A stretch of DNA of 32,343 nucleotides from Promethearchaeota archaeon (GCA_008080765.1 SHMU01000024.1:1-32343), one strand, 5' to 3'; counted from the first letter of the stretch, positions 7,482 through 16,373 are shown. The notes: a model not told the origin generated them from the letters alone. A program made the numbers and translations.

Positions 7482-8275
7482 GAGTTTCGTTCCTCCTCAA
7501 ATATTTTATCAATATAATCTTCTCCAAAACAAGTTTTTTCGTTTTGGAATAATGTTCGTTTACAAAATTCTTTTAAACCCGCTTTTGCACAGAATCGAAG
7601 CATTACTTCCGCAAATTCATCGGTAATTAAAGCTTTTCCTTGCCATAAAAGGGTGCCATAATCGGCTACCATTCCTATATCTTCTCGATGGGTAATTAAC
7701 AATATGGTCATCTTTAGTTTACGAATTTTATTAAAGATATTCAGAAAATCCTCAATGACTATCATGTCCAGGCCAGAGTCAGGCTCATCTAGGATAATGA
7801 GTTTTGGTCTCATCGCAATCGTTGCTGCTAATTCAATTCTCTTTCTTTCTCCTCCACTTAAAGACTCATCTATATATCGATTGATGTATTTCTCTGGGTC
7901 GAGATTTACGGTTTTTAGGGCATCTATTGCTTGTTCCTTTATGTTTGCTTTGTCTTTCATTCCTAAGGATAAATACTTTAATACGGACAATCCATCGATT
8001 CTTGCAGGCTCTTGCCATGCAAGCGTGATACCTAATTGTGCACGCTCAGTAACACCCAATTCTGTGATATTCTTTCCCTCGAAAAAGATCTTTCCTTGAC
8101 TTAATTGATAGGTATGCAGTCCCATAATGGCATATGCTAAAGAGGACTTCCCCGAACCATTTGGTCCTATAATTGCGTGAATTGAACCTTCTTTGACTCC
8201 AAATGAGATATCCTCCACGATAATATGCTCTCTGTCAAAAGTAGGTACCGTTACGTTTTTTAATTCTAATAGCAT
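7478..8275 (-). CDS. sufC: SufC, ABC-type ATPase of Fe-S cluster assembly
   Basis: A soluble ABC ATPase that powers the SufB scaffold. Walker A is GPNGSGKSS (37-45); the Q-loop is near AWQEPARIDGL, where the ARI(D) string is typical of SufC; the signature is LSGGERKR; Walker B is LIILDEPDSGLD; the switch is ITHRED. It is the first gene of sufC-sufB-wHTH and overlaps sufB by four bases. The C-terminus carries three cysteines with spacing C-x8-C-x10-C (CAKAGLKEFC, then ...KTC), which could bind metal or contact the nascent cluster. It has no Shine-Dalgarno sequence, and a TATA-like box lies only about 26-38 bases upstream, so a leaderless transcript is likely. Confidence 0.95.
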   Translation of the reverse strand: MLLELKNVTVPTFDREHIIVEDISFGVKEGSIHAIIGPNGSGKSSLAYAIMGLHTYQLSQGKIFFEGKNITELGVTERAQLGITLAWQEPARIDGLSVLKYLSLGMKDKANIKEQAIDALKTVNLDPEKYINRYIDESLSGGERKRIELAATIAMRPKLIILDEPDSGLDMIVIEDFLNIFNKIRKLKMTILLITHREDIGMVADYGTLLWQGKALITDEFAEVMLRFCAKAGLKEFCKRTLFQNEKTCFGEDYIDKIFEEERNS

Positions 8276-8300
8276 TTTTATTAGTTTACTTCTCTTTAAT

Positions 8301-8313
8301 TAATATTTTTAAG
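8301..8313 (-). promoter_or_regulatory. TATA-like box of the suf operon
   Basis: On the minus strand this reads CTTAAAAATATTA, 26-38 bases upstream of the sufC ATG, which fits a start of transcription at or very near the ATG. No distinct operator was seen. The rest of the 8276-8562 gap is plain AT-rich DNA. Confidence 0.35.
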
Positions 8314-8562
8314 ACTAAATATTTATGATAAAGCACATCTGTATTTATTTTTTCTTTTAATAAAAAAAAATCTTTAAAGCGTTTCAGAAGTAATTGAATA
8401 GATATTCATCCTTGTTTGCACTTATCATCTATAATTACTATGAATCCTACATAAAGAAGATTTAAAAATATCAAACCATTATTTGCAAATTAGGGAATAT
8501 TGATACTTTAGTTTTGGATGTATATTTCATTAAACCACAGACTAGTTAAAATGAATTGAATT

Positions 8563-9630
8563 ATGTTAAATTGGAATTTACCAGTAATTACCGATTTTAT
8601 AACTGGCTTCATATTTCTAATTGCGTCTTTCTTAAACTTTTTCACCGCAAAGACTAAAGAAGTGAAGCCTTTATATTATTTAGGGTTGGGCTGGTTTTTT
8701 ATGGGGTGTGTTGTATTAAGCGAAGGATTTTCATATTTATTCTTGAATATCCCGCTTGCCCGACTTAGTTGCATTCTAACATTCCCCACCACTTTGTTCT
8801 CTGTAATAGGTATTGATCAAATTATAAAGGAAAAGGTTGATGGTATAAAATTAATTCCGGTCTTTATGATTGGAGGGCTTTTACTCTATACTATTTTTGA
8901 GGAGAATATTTTTGTTATTTTAGTTGAAAAGGGCTCTACAACCGTTTTTAATAGCAGTATCTCCTTAATCTTTGTCTTATTAATGCTAAGCTTCACCATT
9001 GTTCTGTATTTGTTTTGGACGATGAAAACATTCTTAAAATCCCCTAAAATCCTCAAGAAAACATCTTTTCTCTTCTTTTTAGGAGGCTTAATGATGGGTC
9101 CTATATGGCTAATCCTTTCTCTGTTTAATTCAAACATAATGCAAATGATAGCGTATCTTTGTCTCGCAATTGGAGCACTACTAACCGTTGCAACGATTAC
9201 CAAAGAACCAAAACTTCTCTATATTCTTCCCTTTACCGTTTATAGAATGATCATTTATGATGAGAATGGACTTTTGTTGTATAGTTATCAATGGATAAAA
9301 AGCAATTTTGACTTGAATTTAATTACAGGATTTCTCACTGCCTTACAGAGCTTTAGTGATGAGGCACTTAAGAAAGGAAAGATTTCTGAGATTATTTTAG
9401 AAGAAGGAGTCTTGATTTTAGAACAATCTCATTCGATTATTATAGGTTTACTCACCTCTAAAACCTCTAAACTACTTCGAACCTCCTTAGATAAATTCTT
9501 TATGGAATTTCAAGCAAAATACAAGAATATTATAGAAGATGAGTCCAGAGATCTTTTAGAATTTGAATCGGCAATAGAATTGATTAAAAAATATTTCTCT
9601 TATCTACCCTTCAATGACTCTAAAAACTAA
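8563..9630 (+). CDS. Seven-helix membrane protein with a longin-like C-terminal domain
   Basis: Residues 1-215 contain seven hydrophobic helices (about 8-30, 36-60, 66-88, 94-112, 130-152, 166-188, 192-214), a layout like 7TM sensor modules of histidine kinases. From about 220 a soluble domain follows: YRMIIYDENGLLLYSYQW, then DLNLITGFLTALQSFSDEAL, EIILEEGVLILEQSHSIIIGL, and a helical part to about 340. The strand-hairpin, helix, three strands, helices order fits a longin/roadblock-like fold. No kinase, receiver or HAMP part is present. If the N-terminus is outside, seven helices place the C-terminal domain in the cytoplasm, where it could contact small GTPases. The fold is inferred from the pattern. 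The gene is alone, divergent from suf and convergent with the next gene. Confidence 0.78.
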   Translation: MLNWNLPVITDFITGFIFLIASFLNFFTAKTKEVKPLYYLGLGWFFMGCVVLSEGFSYLFLNIPLARLSCILTFPTTLFSVIGIDQIIKEKVDGIKLIPVFMIGGLLLYTIFEENIFVILVEKGSTTVFNSSISLIFVLLMLSFTIVLYLFWTMKTFLKSPKILKKTSFLFFLGGLMMGPIWLILSLFNSNIMQMIAYLCLAIGALLTVATITKEPKLLYILPFTVYRMIIYDENGLLLYSYQWIKSNFDLNLITGFLTALQSFSDEALKKGKISEIILEEGVLILEQSHSIIIGLLTSKTSKLLRTSLDKFFMEFQAKYKNIIEDESRDLLEFESAIELIKKYFSYLPFNDSKN

Positions 9631-9765
9631 AACACTTTCTTTTTCTCATCTAAACTCCTCTAAACTATTTCGAAATGTTGTAATTAACTTACTGCAATAA
9701 AAAGCTCAAAGTTTAGAAAATAAATAAAGCAAAAATGGATGGAAATATTCAATTGGGACAATTAA

Positions 9766-10875
9766 TTATTTGTCCATTAATTTTTTCATCACAATTTCAC
9801 TGCTTCGATAATTTTCCCATAAAGATAAGAATTTTTTCAGATTTTCATCCGTTTGGAAAATTGTATCTCTGGCAACTCGTTTTGCTTTAAGAATCCGAAG
9901 AAAATTACGATCTAATGCTTGTTCATAATATGATCCTAATTTATCTAATTTATCTCTTTTTTCTCCTTTCATAATAGCTTCTATAGCAAATTTCCCTGAC
10001 ATCATTGCGTAAGGAATTCCTTTTCCGCTGATAGGATCTACAATCCCTCCTGCATCTCCTACTGCAAAAACTCTCTCATTATAAAGGATAGATCGTAATC
10101 CAACCGGAATCAGATGGGGTTTAAAAATTGATAGTTCAGAATTTACTAAGGCATTTTGAACATATTCTAGATTGACGAATTGATCAAATTCTTTTCGAGA
10201 ATTGGTAATCAAATTGATTTGATTTCCCCATCCCACGGTAATTGTTTTTTCTTTTGGAAAGAGCCATGCATAACCTACGGGGATTAAATTTTTTCCAAAA
10301 AAAAGATGAACTGTATCATTACCCAGCGTATTATCAATATGAGTTTTTGAAGTGCTCATTTCTTTTGTTATCGTCAATATTAGATCTTCACTTTGAAAGT
10401 AAGGCCATTGCAATTTTTTCAGTGTTTCAGAGCTCACTCCGTCAGCGGCAATTACATATTTTGCTTGGAAACTACCTTCTTGCGCTTCAATTTTATACAT
10501 ATCATGATTATTTGTTATATTGATTAGTGCATTCTTTTCTTCTAAATGAGCACCACTCTCAATTGCCATATCCATTAAAAACTTATCAAAGGTTGAACGC
10601 CATACTACGGCACCTTTTCCTTTCTTTGAATAATTGCTTCCATCAACATGATGTAATTCTAAAGATTCTATGATTCTTCCGATTTTATTTTCTGGGTAAT
10701 CTATTTCTTCTACTAATTCCCAAGCTAAAGCCCCCCCGCATGCTTTATATCTCCCATTTTCGCTAACAGTTTCTTTCTCAAGAATACACGTCGTATAGCC
10801 ATTTTCTGCAGCAACTTTTGCTGCAATAGAACCGCCAGGTCCCGCCCCAACAACTATAATATCAAATTCATTCAT
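9766..10875 (-). CDS. Geranylgeranyl reductase family FAD-dependent oxidoreductase
   Basis: A flavoprotein of about 369 residues. The N-terminal FAD-binding Rossmann motif is IIVVGAGPGG (6-15); a CGG motif follows (YKACGGAL); YAWLFPK is the characteristic family string; and GDAGGIVDPISGKGIPYAM is the second FAD motif. Archaeal members saturate the double bonds of isoprenoid chains in ether lipids, or reduce related polyprenyl chains; which substrate is used here is not evident. I start at ATG 10875, which has GAGGT seven bases upstream; a GTG at 10893 would add six residues ahead of the usual family start. It lies about 110 bases downstream of the sulfatase-family gene on the same strand. Confidence 0.9.
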   Translation of the reverse strand: MNEFDIIVVGAGPGGSIAAKVAAENGYTTCILEKETVSENGRYKACGGALAWELVEEIDYPENKIGRIIESLELHHVDGSNYSKKGKGAVVWRSTFDKFLMDMAIESGAHLEEKNALINITNNHDMYKIEAQEGSFQAKYVIAADGVSSETLKKLQWPYFQSEDLILTITKEMSTSKTHIDNTLGNDTVHLFFGKNLIPVGYAWLFPKEKTITVGWGNQINLITNSRKEFDQFVNLEYVQNALVNSELSIFKPHLIPVGLRSILYNERVFAVGDAGGIVDPISGKGIPYAMMSGKFAIEAIMKGEKRDKLDKLGSYYEQALDRNFLRILKAKRVARDTIFQTDENLKKFLSLWENYRSSEIVMKKLMDK

Positions 10876-10983
10876 ATTTTTTACCTCATTCACAAATTTT
10901 TCCTCTTATTTTAATATTGTTCTAATTGGATTTAGTATATTGATAATAATAGATAAATCCTAAATAGGTGGTACAACTACTGA

Positions 10984-12573
10984 TTAGATTTTAAATTTAA
11001 TATTTTTGAATTTTGAAGATATTGCTTCTCCTATTTTATCTTTTTCATCTTTTGTAATAAAACTTTTAATTGCAGGTGCTTCCCTCATCTCTTTTTGATG
11101 AAATTGCAAGAATTCTTGAAATCTCTTACATTCATTGGTTTTATCTTTGATGATGTTATTCATTTCATAAGGATCCTCTACTATATCGAAGAATTCCTCG
11201 TAATCATTTCCATAATTAATATATTTATATTGATTGGATCGAATAAACCAAATATCATTTTTCATTTTAGAATCTAAATGTTCTTCGATAAGGGTTCCCA
11301 GTTTATGTGATGTGATTAATAAAATATCATTAATATATTTTTCATTCTTTAGAAACTCGCCGTATATATATTTTGGTGTTGATTTTTGACTAATTTGAGT
11401 TAAAAGCGAATTTTTCTGAGTAAAAAGGTTATATTTCTCCTCTGAAACATGTGCTAAATCTAAAATTGTATGAAAAATATCTTTTAACTGAACTTGGTGT
11501 TCTATACATTGTTTTCCAAACGCTTCGTGATAAATCAACAAAGGAACATGAATTAAACTTTTATGGACGCTTTTTAATGGCATTGAATGCCCCCATAGAT
11601 AATGATCTTCCTTACCTCCCAAGAGTTCACCGTGATCTGAAGTGATTATAATATAAGAATTCTTTAACAATTCATTCTGGCGTAATATGCGAAAAATATA
11701 TTTCAAAATAACGTCAGTATAATAAATAGACGCATCATAGAACTTATTGAGTGTATTTGCATATCTGAAATTAAATTTTTTAGAAATTTGATTCATATAC
11801 ACCTTAAATTCATGGGCATGAAAGGAAAGATCCCGATAAATCTTTAAGTCTTCTTCATTTATTTCAAAAAGTTCCAAAATTTCTTTAGGAGGATTATATG
11901 GCTCATGAGGTGCCATAATATTAAAAAAGATAAACTTTTGTTCTTTTTTTGTGAGATTCTGTATTATATTACCAAACTTTTTTATTTCTTGGAAGGAAAT
12001 ATTCTCAAAATTGTAAATATTATATTTCCAGAATAGTCTAATGCTTATAGTAAAAATTAGAGCTTCAATCTTTCGCTTAATATTCTTCCAAATTGAAAAT
12101 ACCTTTTTTGAGTGTATATATCGAAATACTTTTTTCTCAAAATTGTTAACAGATTCAAGGAGAAATTTTAATCGAATATTTCTATAGAGCCAGATAAATC
12201 CTTTTTTATAATTATTTACAATTTCATCAAATCCTTTTGTTAATTGAAATATTTTGCTGATGTAAGAATTTTCTGTATAACACAAGGTATTATATCCATT
12301 CTCTTTTAGGATTTGAGTTACTGTGGGAATTTTATATCCAAGACTGCTAAAAGTATTGATCTCTTTAATCTGGCTATGATATAACCCCGTAAACATCGTA
12401 CAATGAGATGGGAATGTCCAAACGGTATTTGATATACAATTCGTAAAATAAAATGATTTTTCCAATAACTTCTCCATGAAGGGAGTAAGCTTTTTATTTG
12501 AAAATGAACCAAAGGTTTTATCGGCTCTCAATGTATCTAAAACAATTAATATGATGTGTGGCTTACTTTTCAT
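10984..12573 (-). CDS. Sulfatase / alkaline phosphatase superfamily hydrolase
   Basis: A 529-residue protein of the sulfatase fold. It begins HIILIVLDTLRAD with metal ligand D13, has the nucleophile loop WTFPSHCTMFTG (52-63), and carries the second metal cluster in SDHGELLGG plus WGHSMPL further on. The formylglycine Cys or Ser of true sulfatases is replaced: T53 sits at that place (T-F-P-S-H), as in phosphatase- or phosphotransferase-like members, so arylsulfatase activity is unlikely. No signal peptide is seen, suggesting a cytoplasmic enzyme, which would be unusual for LtaS-type transferases. Residues 120-200 form a Lys/Phe-rich, less conserved insertion. The substrate (phospho- or sulfo-ester) is unknown. 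It is possibly co-transcribed with the reductase gene downstream. Confidence 0.85.
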   Translation of the reverse strand: MKSKPHIILIVLDTLRADKTFGSFSNKKLTPFMEKLLEKSFYFTNCISNTVWTFPSHCTMFTGLYHSQIKEINTFSSLGYKIPTVTQILKENGYNTLCYTENSYISKIFQLTKGFDEIVNNYKKGFIWLYRNIRLKFLLESVNNFEKKVFRYIHSKKVFSIWKNIKRKIEALIFTISIRLFWKYNIYNFENISFQEIKKFGNIIQNLTKKEQKFIFFNIMAPHEPYNPPKEILELFEINEEDLKIYRDLSFHAHEFKVYMNQISKKFNFRYANTLNKFYDASIYYTDVILKYIFRILRQNELLKNSYIIITSDHGELLGGKEDHYLWGHSMPLKSVHKSLIHVPLLIYHEAFGKQCIEHQVQLKDIFHTILDLAHVSEEKYNLFTQKNSLLTQISQKSTPKYIYGEFLKNEKYINDILLITSHKLGTLIEEHLDSKMKNDIWFIRSNQYKYINYGNDYEEFFDIVEDPYEMNNIIKDKTNECKRFQEFLQFHQKEMREAPAIKSFITKDEKDKIGEAISSKFKNIKFKI

Positions 12574-12940
12574 TGAATTATAATAGTAATTATTTTATTA
12601 AAATAATAAGAATATAGATTTACAAATACATATTTCAATTAAAGCTTTTTTAACTAGCAATAAACATTATAATACCTTTTTCTTAGGTTATTCTTCTGAA
12701 GTTATAGTAATAGCTTTCTCTAAAGTTCTATTTCCTAATAATTGTCTTCAAATGAAATGTTTAGAGAAATAGAGAAGAGAAATCTCATAAGGCATAATAA
12801 GATCTTTCTTATCATTTAGGGACATTCTATTGATTCTTTTTAAATAATAAATCTAAAGATCAAACTTTAAAAACAGCTTGAAATACATATACTTAAGATT
12901 ATATGAAGTACTTAAACATAAAAGTTAGTAGGAAATGTAA
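12574..12940. other. AT-rich divergent intergenic region
   Basis: No gene was seen. TATA-like CTTTAAAAA near 12864 and CATATACTTAA near 12890 may drive the first PAC2 gene. An AGGAAAT string ahead of the ATG at 12941 could serve as a weak ribosome site. Confidence 0.35.
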
Positions 12941-13738
12941 ATGAAAAAAATTAAAAAGGAATATGTATGTCCCCCCGGAAAAAAAAGTAAAGTCATCATA
13001 GAAGATATTTCAATAGAGATAAAAGAAAGTGCCACCCTCATTCTGGGTTTTGCGGGTGTGGGTCTTATCGGACCAATTATTGCCAATGCTTTTGTGGATC
13101 AAATTCCTGATATCAAAGAAATTGGATTCATTACTTCAGAATTACTTCCTCCTATTTCGACCTTCTATGATGGAATCTTGAAGCATCCCTTCCGTCTATA
13201 TTATTCTCAGCAATATAATATTATTGTGGGTATTTCAGAGGTACCTTTTAATATTTCCTCCGCATATAACGATTTAGCAAAAACTATCTGTAATTGGGCC
13301 TTATCTGAAGATGTAAAAGCACGAGAAATAATCGTATTTCAAGGGATTCCTCAAAGAGGAATGATAGATGAGTTTCCGGTATATTATGCCTCTCAAGACC
13401 ATAAAATGGTCAATTTAGAGGAAAAAGGTGTAGAAAAAGTGACTAAAGGAATTATTACGGGACCTGAGGCTACGATTATTAATGAAGCTCTAACAAATAA
13501 ATTAAAGCCTCTGGCGTTTTTCACTCCTGTGTATCAAATACCCACCCCCGAAGGTGCTGCATCCATAATAAAGGTATTAAATGATTATTTTAAAGTAAAT
13601 CTTAATACTGACCAATTATTGGAGCAAGGAAAGGAAATCAAAGAGAAAATGATGGAGCTTGCTGAAAAAGCACAGCAATACCAGAGAAGACAACTCTCTC
13701 AAGGTGGAGAAGACCAATATACGCAGTATTATCAATGA
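12941..13738 (+). CDS. PAC2-family protein (proteasome assembly chaperone-like), copy 1
   Basis: A 265-residue protein of the PAC2/COG1938 family. Visible family features are AGVGLIGPIIANAFVDQI, a GFITSELLPP segment, FQGIPQRGMIDEFPVYY, and ITGPEATIINEAL. Family members include archaeal PbaA/PbaB and eukaryotic Pba1-Pba2 (PAC1-PAC2), which bind the 20S proteasome alpha ring during assembly. The chain ends in a helical region (KEIKEKMMELAEKAQQYQRRQL), a flexible linker, and the last three residues YYQ. This fits the HbYX pattern (hydrophobic or aromatic residue, Tyr, any) used to dock in proteasome alpha pockets. A close paralogue follows 134 bases downstream. The family is sure; the proteasome role is inferred from the family and the tail. 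Confidence 0.88.
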   Translation: MKKIKKEYVCPPGKKSKVIIEDISIEIKESATLILGFAGVGLIGPIIANAFVDQIPDIKEIGFITSELLPPISTFYDGILKHPFRLYYSQQYNIIVGISEVPFNISSAYNDLAKTICNWALSEDVKAREIIVFQGIPQRGMIDEFPVYYASQDHKMVNLEEKGVEKVTKGIITGPEATIINEALTNKLKPLAFFTPVYQIPTPEGAASIIKVLNDYFKVNLNTDQLLEQGKEIKEKMMELAEKAQQYQRRQLSQGGEDQYTQYYQ

Positions 13739-13872
13739 TTTTAAATTCGTCTTTTTTTTCATAAATCATCCAATAGTAAAAAAATAATATCTGAATTTAT
13801 TATATACATATAAAAAGATATTAGATTAGATTTTAATTAAGAAATAGTAAATACTGCAAAAAGTGATTTTAT

Positions 13873-14667
13873 ATGGTTGTAAAAGAATACGTGTGTGAAG
13901 CAGGTAAAAAAAGTAAAGTAATTATTGAAGACTTTTCGGTGGAAATTAAAGATGATGCGACAATAATTTTAGGTCTAGCGGGAATTGGTTTAATAGGACC
14001 AATTATTGCCAATAGTTTAGTTGATCAAATTCCGGATATTAAAGAGATAGGATTTATAACAAGTGAGTTTCTACCACCTATCTCCACCTTCTATGATGGA
14101 ATTCTTAAACACCCGTTTAGGCTTTATTACTCCCCTCAGAATAATTTAATAGTGGGAATTTGCGAGGTTCCTTTTGAAATTTCATCTGCTTACAATGATC
14201 TAGCAAAAACTATAAATCATTGGGCTTTAAATGAGGATGTCAGAGCTAAACAAATAGTCGTATTTCAAGGGATCCCTCAAAGAGGAATGATTGATGAGTT
14301 TCCGGTATATTATGCCGCTGAACGAAACTTGATTGATTTCCTCGAGCAATATGAGCTTAAAAAATTCGAAAAAGGTATAATTGTTGGCCCAGAATCAACA
14401 ATTATTAATGAAACATTATCAAATCGTCTGCAAGGGTATGTTTTATTTGCTCCCGTATATCAAATTCCAACTCCCGAGGCAGCAGCAGCAATCATAAAGG
14501 TGCTTAATGACATTTATCATCTAAATATAGATATAGATCCTTTACTTCAAGAGGGAAAAGAAATCAAGGAAAAAATGCTGGAACTTGCTGAGAAGGCGCA
14601 GGAATATAGAAGAAAACAGCTATCGGGTCAAAGTAGCGGTGAAGAATACACCGAATATTATAGATAA
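13873..14667 (+). CDS. PAC2-family protein (proteasome assembly chaperone-like), copy 2
   Basis: A 264-residue tandem paralogue of the preceding gene, collinear over its length and well over half identical by eye; stretches such as PPISTFYDGILKHPFRLYY and FQGIPQRGMIDEFPVYYA are shared exactly or nearly so. The divergent parts are residues 155-175 and the linker before the C-terminus. It ends YYR, again an HbYX-type tail. Two such proteins could form a heterodimer like Pba1-Pba2. It starts at ATG 13873 with no clear ribosome site; a TATA-like TTATATACATATAA lies at about 13799-13812, so it may have its own promoter. Confidence 0.88.
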   Translation: MVVKEYVCEAGKKSKVIIEDFSVEIKDDATIILGLAGIGLIGPIIANSLVDQIPDIKEIGFITSEFLPPISTFYDGILKHPFRLYYSPQNNLIVGICEVPFEISSAYNDLAKTINHWALNEDVRAKQIVVFQGIPQRGMIDEFPVYYAAERNLIDFLEQYELKKFEKGIIVGPESTIINETLSNRLQGYVLFAPVYQIPTPEAAAAIIKVLNDIYHLNIDIDPLLQEGKEIKEKMLELAEKAQEYRRKQLSGQSSGEEYTEYYR

Positions 14668-14802
14668 CTCCTCAATAGACTATGATAATTTATACCTTAC
14701 AATCTTTTATATTTTAACACATTAGGTAACGTTTTTAGAATTTGTTATATTCTATAATGAATTTTTCCGTAAAGAACAATAAAAAAGAAATATGATCTTA
14801 AG

Positions 14803-15996
14803 ATGGGAATCTATAATCTTTTATTTACAACATTGATAAAAGCGGGGATTAATTTTTATTCTACTCTTCCTTGTTCCTATAATGTAGAATTTATTCAGAA
14901 ATTGGAGGAGACAATTAATCAAAGCAATTATCTCCGAAATATTAAAAAGGAGCTTCCTTCTAATATCCATCATGTTCCCTTAGTAAGAGAGGAAAGCGGT
15001 GTTGCCCTATCTGCGGGCGCTTATATAGGTGGTGCAAAAACTGCTATGTTGTTTCAAAACCAAGGACTTGGAAACATGATTACGCAGCTATTGGCGCTAA
15101 ATAGCCAACAAGAGGGTTCCTATAAAATTCCCAATATTTATATAATTAGTCATCGAGGGCTTGAGGGCGAGAAAATAGCGGCTCAAAAACCATTGGGAAA
15201 AAAAACGGGGAATATATTAGATTTGACAGATATTAAGTATACATTCATACAAAGCCCTTCGGATCTTGATAAAATAGAGGAATTACTTTTAGAGTATGAT
15301 AAGGGAAATAGTATTGCCTTTCTCGTGGCACCCGAATATGAGCAGGGACCACTGCGACTGGATGCAAAACTATCCATTAACCGAAAGTTACAAGGAGCTA
15401 CTTTCCCGTCAATAAATAAAAAAGCTACAATGAGTAGGTATAAGGCAATCTCTATTATTATGAATTTAGTAGAAAATGAATATATAATCTCAAATATAGG
15501 GCATCCTAGTAGGGAACTTCATCAAATTAAGGATCGCGGGAGAAATTTCTATTTAACTTCTTCTCTGGGACAAAGTTATATGCTTGCCTTAGGATTTGCG
15601 CTATCTTTAGGGAATAATTCTGAAAAAATTTTATGTTTTGAAGGAGATGGCGCTATTTTAATGAACTCCGCATCTTTAAGTCTAATTCCCGATCAAAATC
15701 CTACAAATTTAATAATTATAGTCTTGGATAATGGAGTATACGGTTCGACAGGAAATGTTCCTACATATGCCTTAAATAAACTAAATTTAGGTGCTATAGC
15801 ACATGTGTATGGGTTTCCCGAATCCAAAATTCGAATAATCTCTGAAAAAAAGACTTTAAGGGATGAGGTGGAATTTGCCCTCACTCACGATGGACCTTTT
15901 TTCTTCCATGTTCTTATCAATGATTTCTATAAACCCGTTCCTATTATTCCCTTTTCAGCTGAAGAAATTAAACGTCGATTTATGAGCAATAGATAA
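14803..15996 (+). CDS. TPP-dependent sulfopyruvate / phosphonopyruvate decarboxylase family enzyme
   Basis: A 397-residue protein holding both halves of a thiamine diphosphate enzyme. The N-terminal pyrimidine-binding half has the catalytic Glu in LVREESG (E64 likely), with QNQGLGNMITQLLAL following. The C-terminal half has the TPP/metal motif from G281-D282-G283 to D309-N310, then GVYGSTGN. Length and order match fused ComDE sulfopyruvate decarboxylase (coenzyme M route) and phosphonopyruvate decarboxylase (aminoethylphosphonate route). The two cannot be told apart by eye, and neither PEP mutase nor other coenzyme M genes are nearby. It lies 135 bases after the PAC2 pair on the same strand, with no evident functional link. 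Confidence 0.85.
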   Translation: MGIYNLLFTTLIKAGINFYSTLPCSYNVEFIQKLEETINQSNYLRNIKKELPSNIHHVPLVREESGVALSAGAYIGGAKTAMLFQNQGLGNMITQLLALNSQQEGSYKIPNIYIISHRGLEGEKIAAQKPLGKKTGNILDLTDIKYTFIQSPSDLDKIEELLLEYDKGNSIAFLVAPEYEQGPLRLDAKLSINRKLQGATFPSINKKATMSRYKAISIIMNLVENEYIISNIGHPSRELHQIKDRGRNFYLTSSLGQSYMLALGFALSLGNNSEKILCFEGDGAILMNSASLSLIPDQNPTNLIIIVLDNGVYGSTGNVPTYALNKLNLGAIAHVYGFPESKIRIISEKKTLRDEVEFALTHDGPFFFHVLINDFYKPVPIIPFSAEEIKRRFMSNR

Positions 15997-16211
15997 GTTA
16001 TCAATTCCTTTTATTAAAAGATCTCAGCATTTTGAAAGATTGTAATGAATATTTTTTCATATCTATTTTTTTAACGTATAAAAATGAAATTTAATAATTT
16101 TTTATTATTCATGTTATTTGATTTTCATATCTTCCAAGATTATTTTTAAAATGGAAAATAGAGGATGTTTATTATACACATATTTGAAATTTAAATAGTA
16201 AACGATTAAAA

Positions 16212-16373
16212 ATGAGTAATATCAAAAAAAATGGAAAAATCGTTAGAAAGAAGCGAGGAAATTTAAGCTGCGCCTATTGTCAGAACTTCAATAACGGTTT
16301 CTGCATAAATTGGCACATTAATATCCAGCATAATGAAATTCCTTGCCAAGCATTCAAAGAAACAGATTTTTAA
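16212..16373 (+). CDS. Small Cys-rich protein, probable zinc binding (53 aa)
   Basis: A complete frame from ATG to TAA. After a basic N-terminus (KKNGKIVRKKRG) come four cysteines at residues 20, 23, 31 and 45 (CAYC, then FC, then PC) with His 35 and 40. The spacing C-x2-C-x7-C-x13-C and the ending PCQAFKE resemble small archaeal proteins with a CxxC...C...PCxxF plan that bind zinc or an Fe-S cluster. The clear cysteine pattern in AT-rich DNA is unlikely to be chance. Ribosome site: none obvious. It lies alone between the decarboxylase and the convergent flavoprotein gene. The function is unknown. Confidence 0.65.
   Translation: MSNIKKNGKIVRKKRGNLSCAYCQNFNNGFCINWHINIQHNEIPCQAFKETDF

Noticed and set aside
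7704-8099. 131-residue plus-strand frame opposite sufC
   Set aside because: It is a shadow of the well-supported sufC gene; no family features.
14803-15996. Naming the TPP enzyme comDE and inferring coenzyme M synthesis
   Set aside because: Sulfopyruvate and phosphonopyruvate decarboxylases are too alike to separate by eye, and no other coenzyme M gene is nearby.
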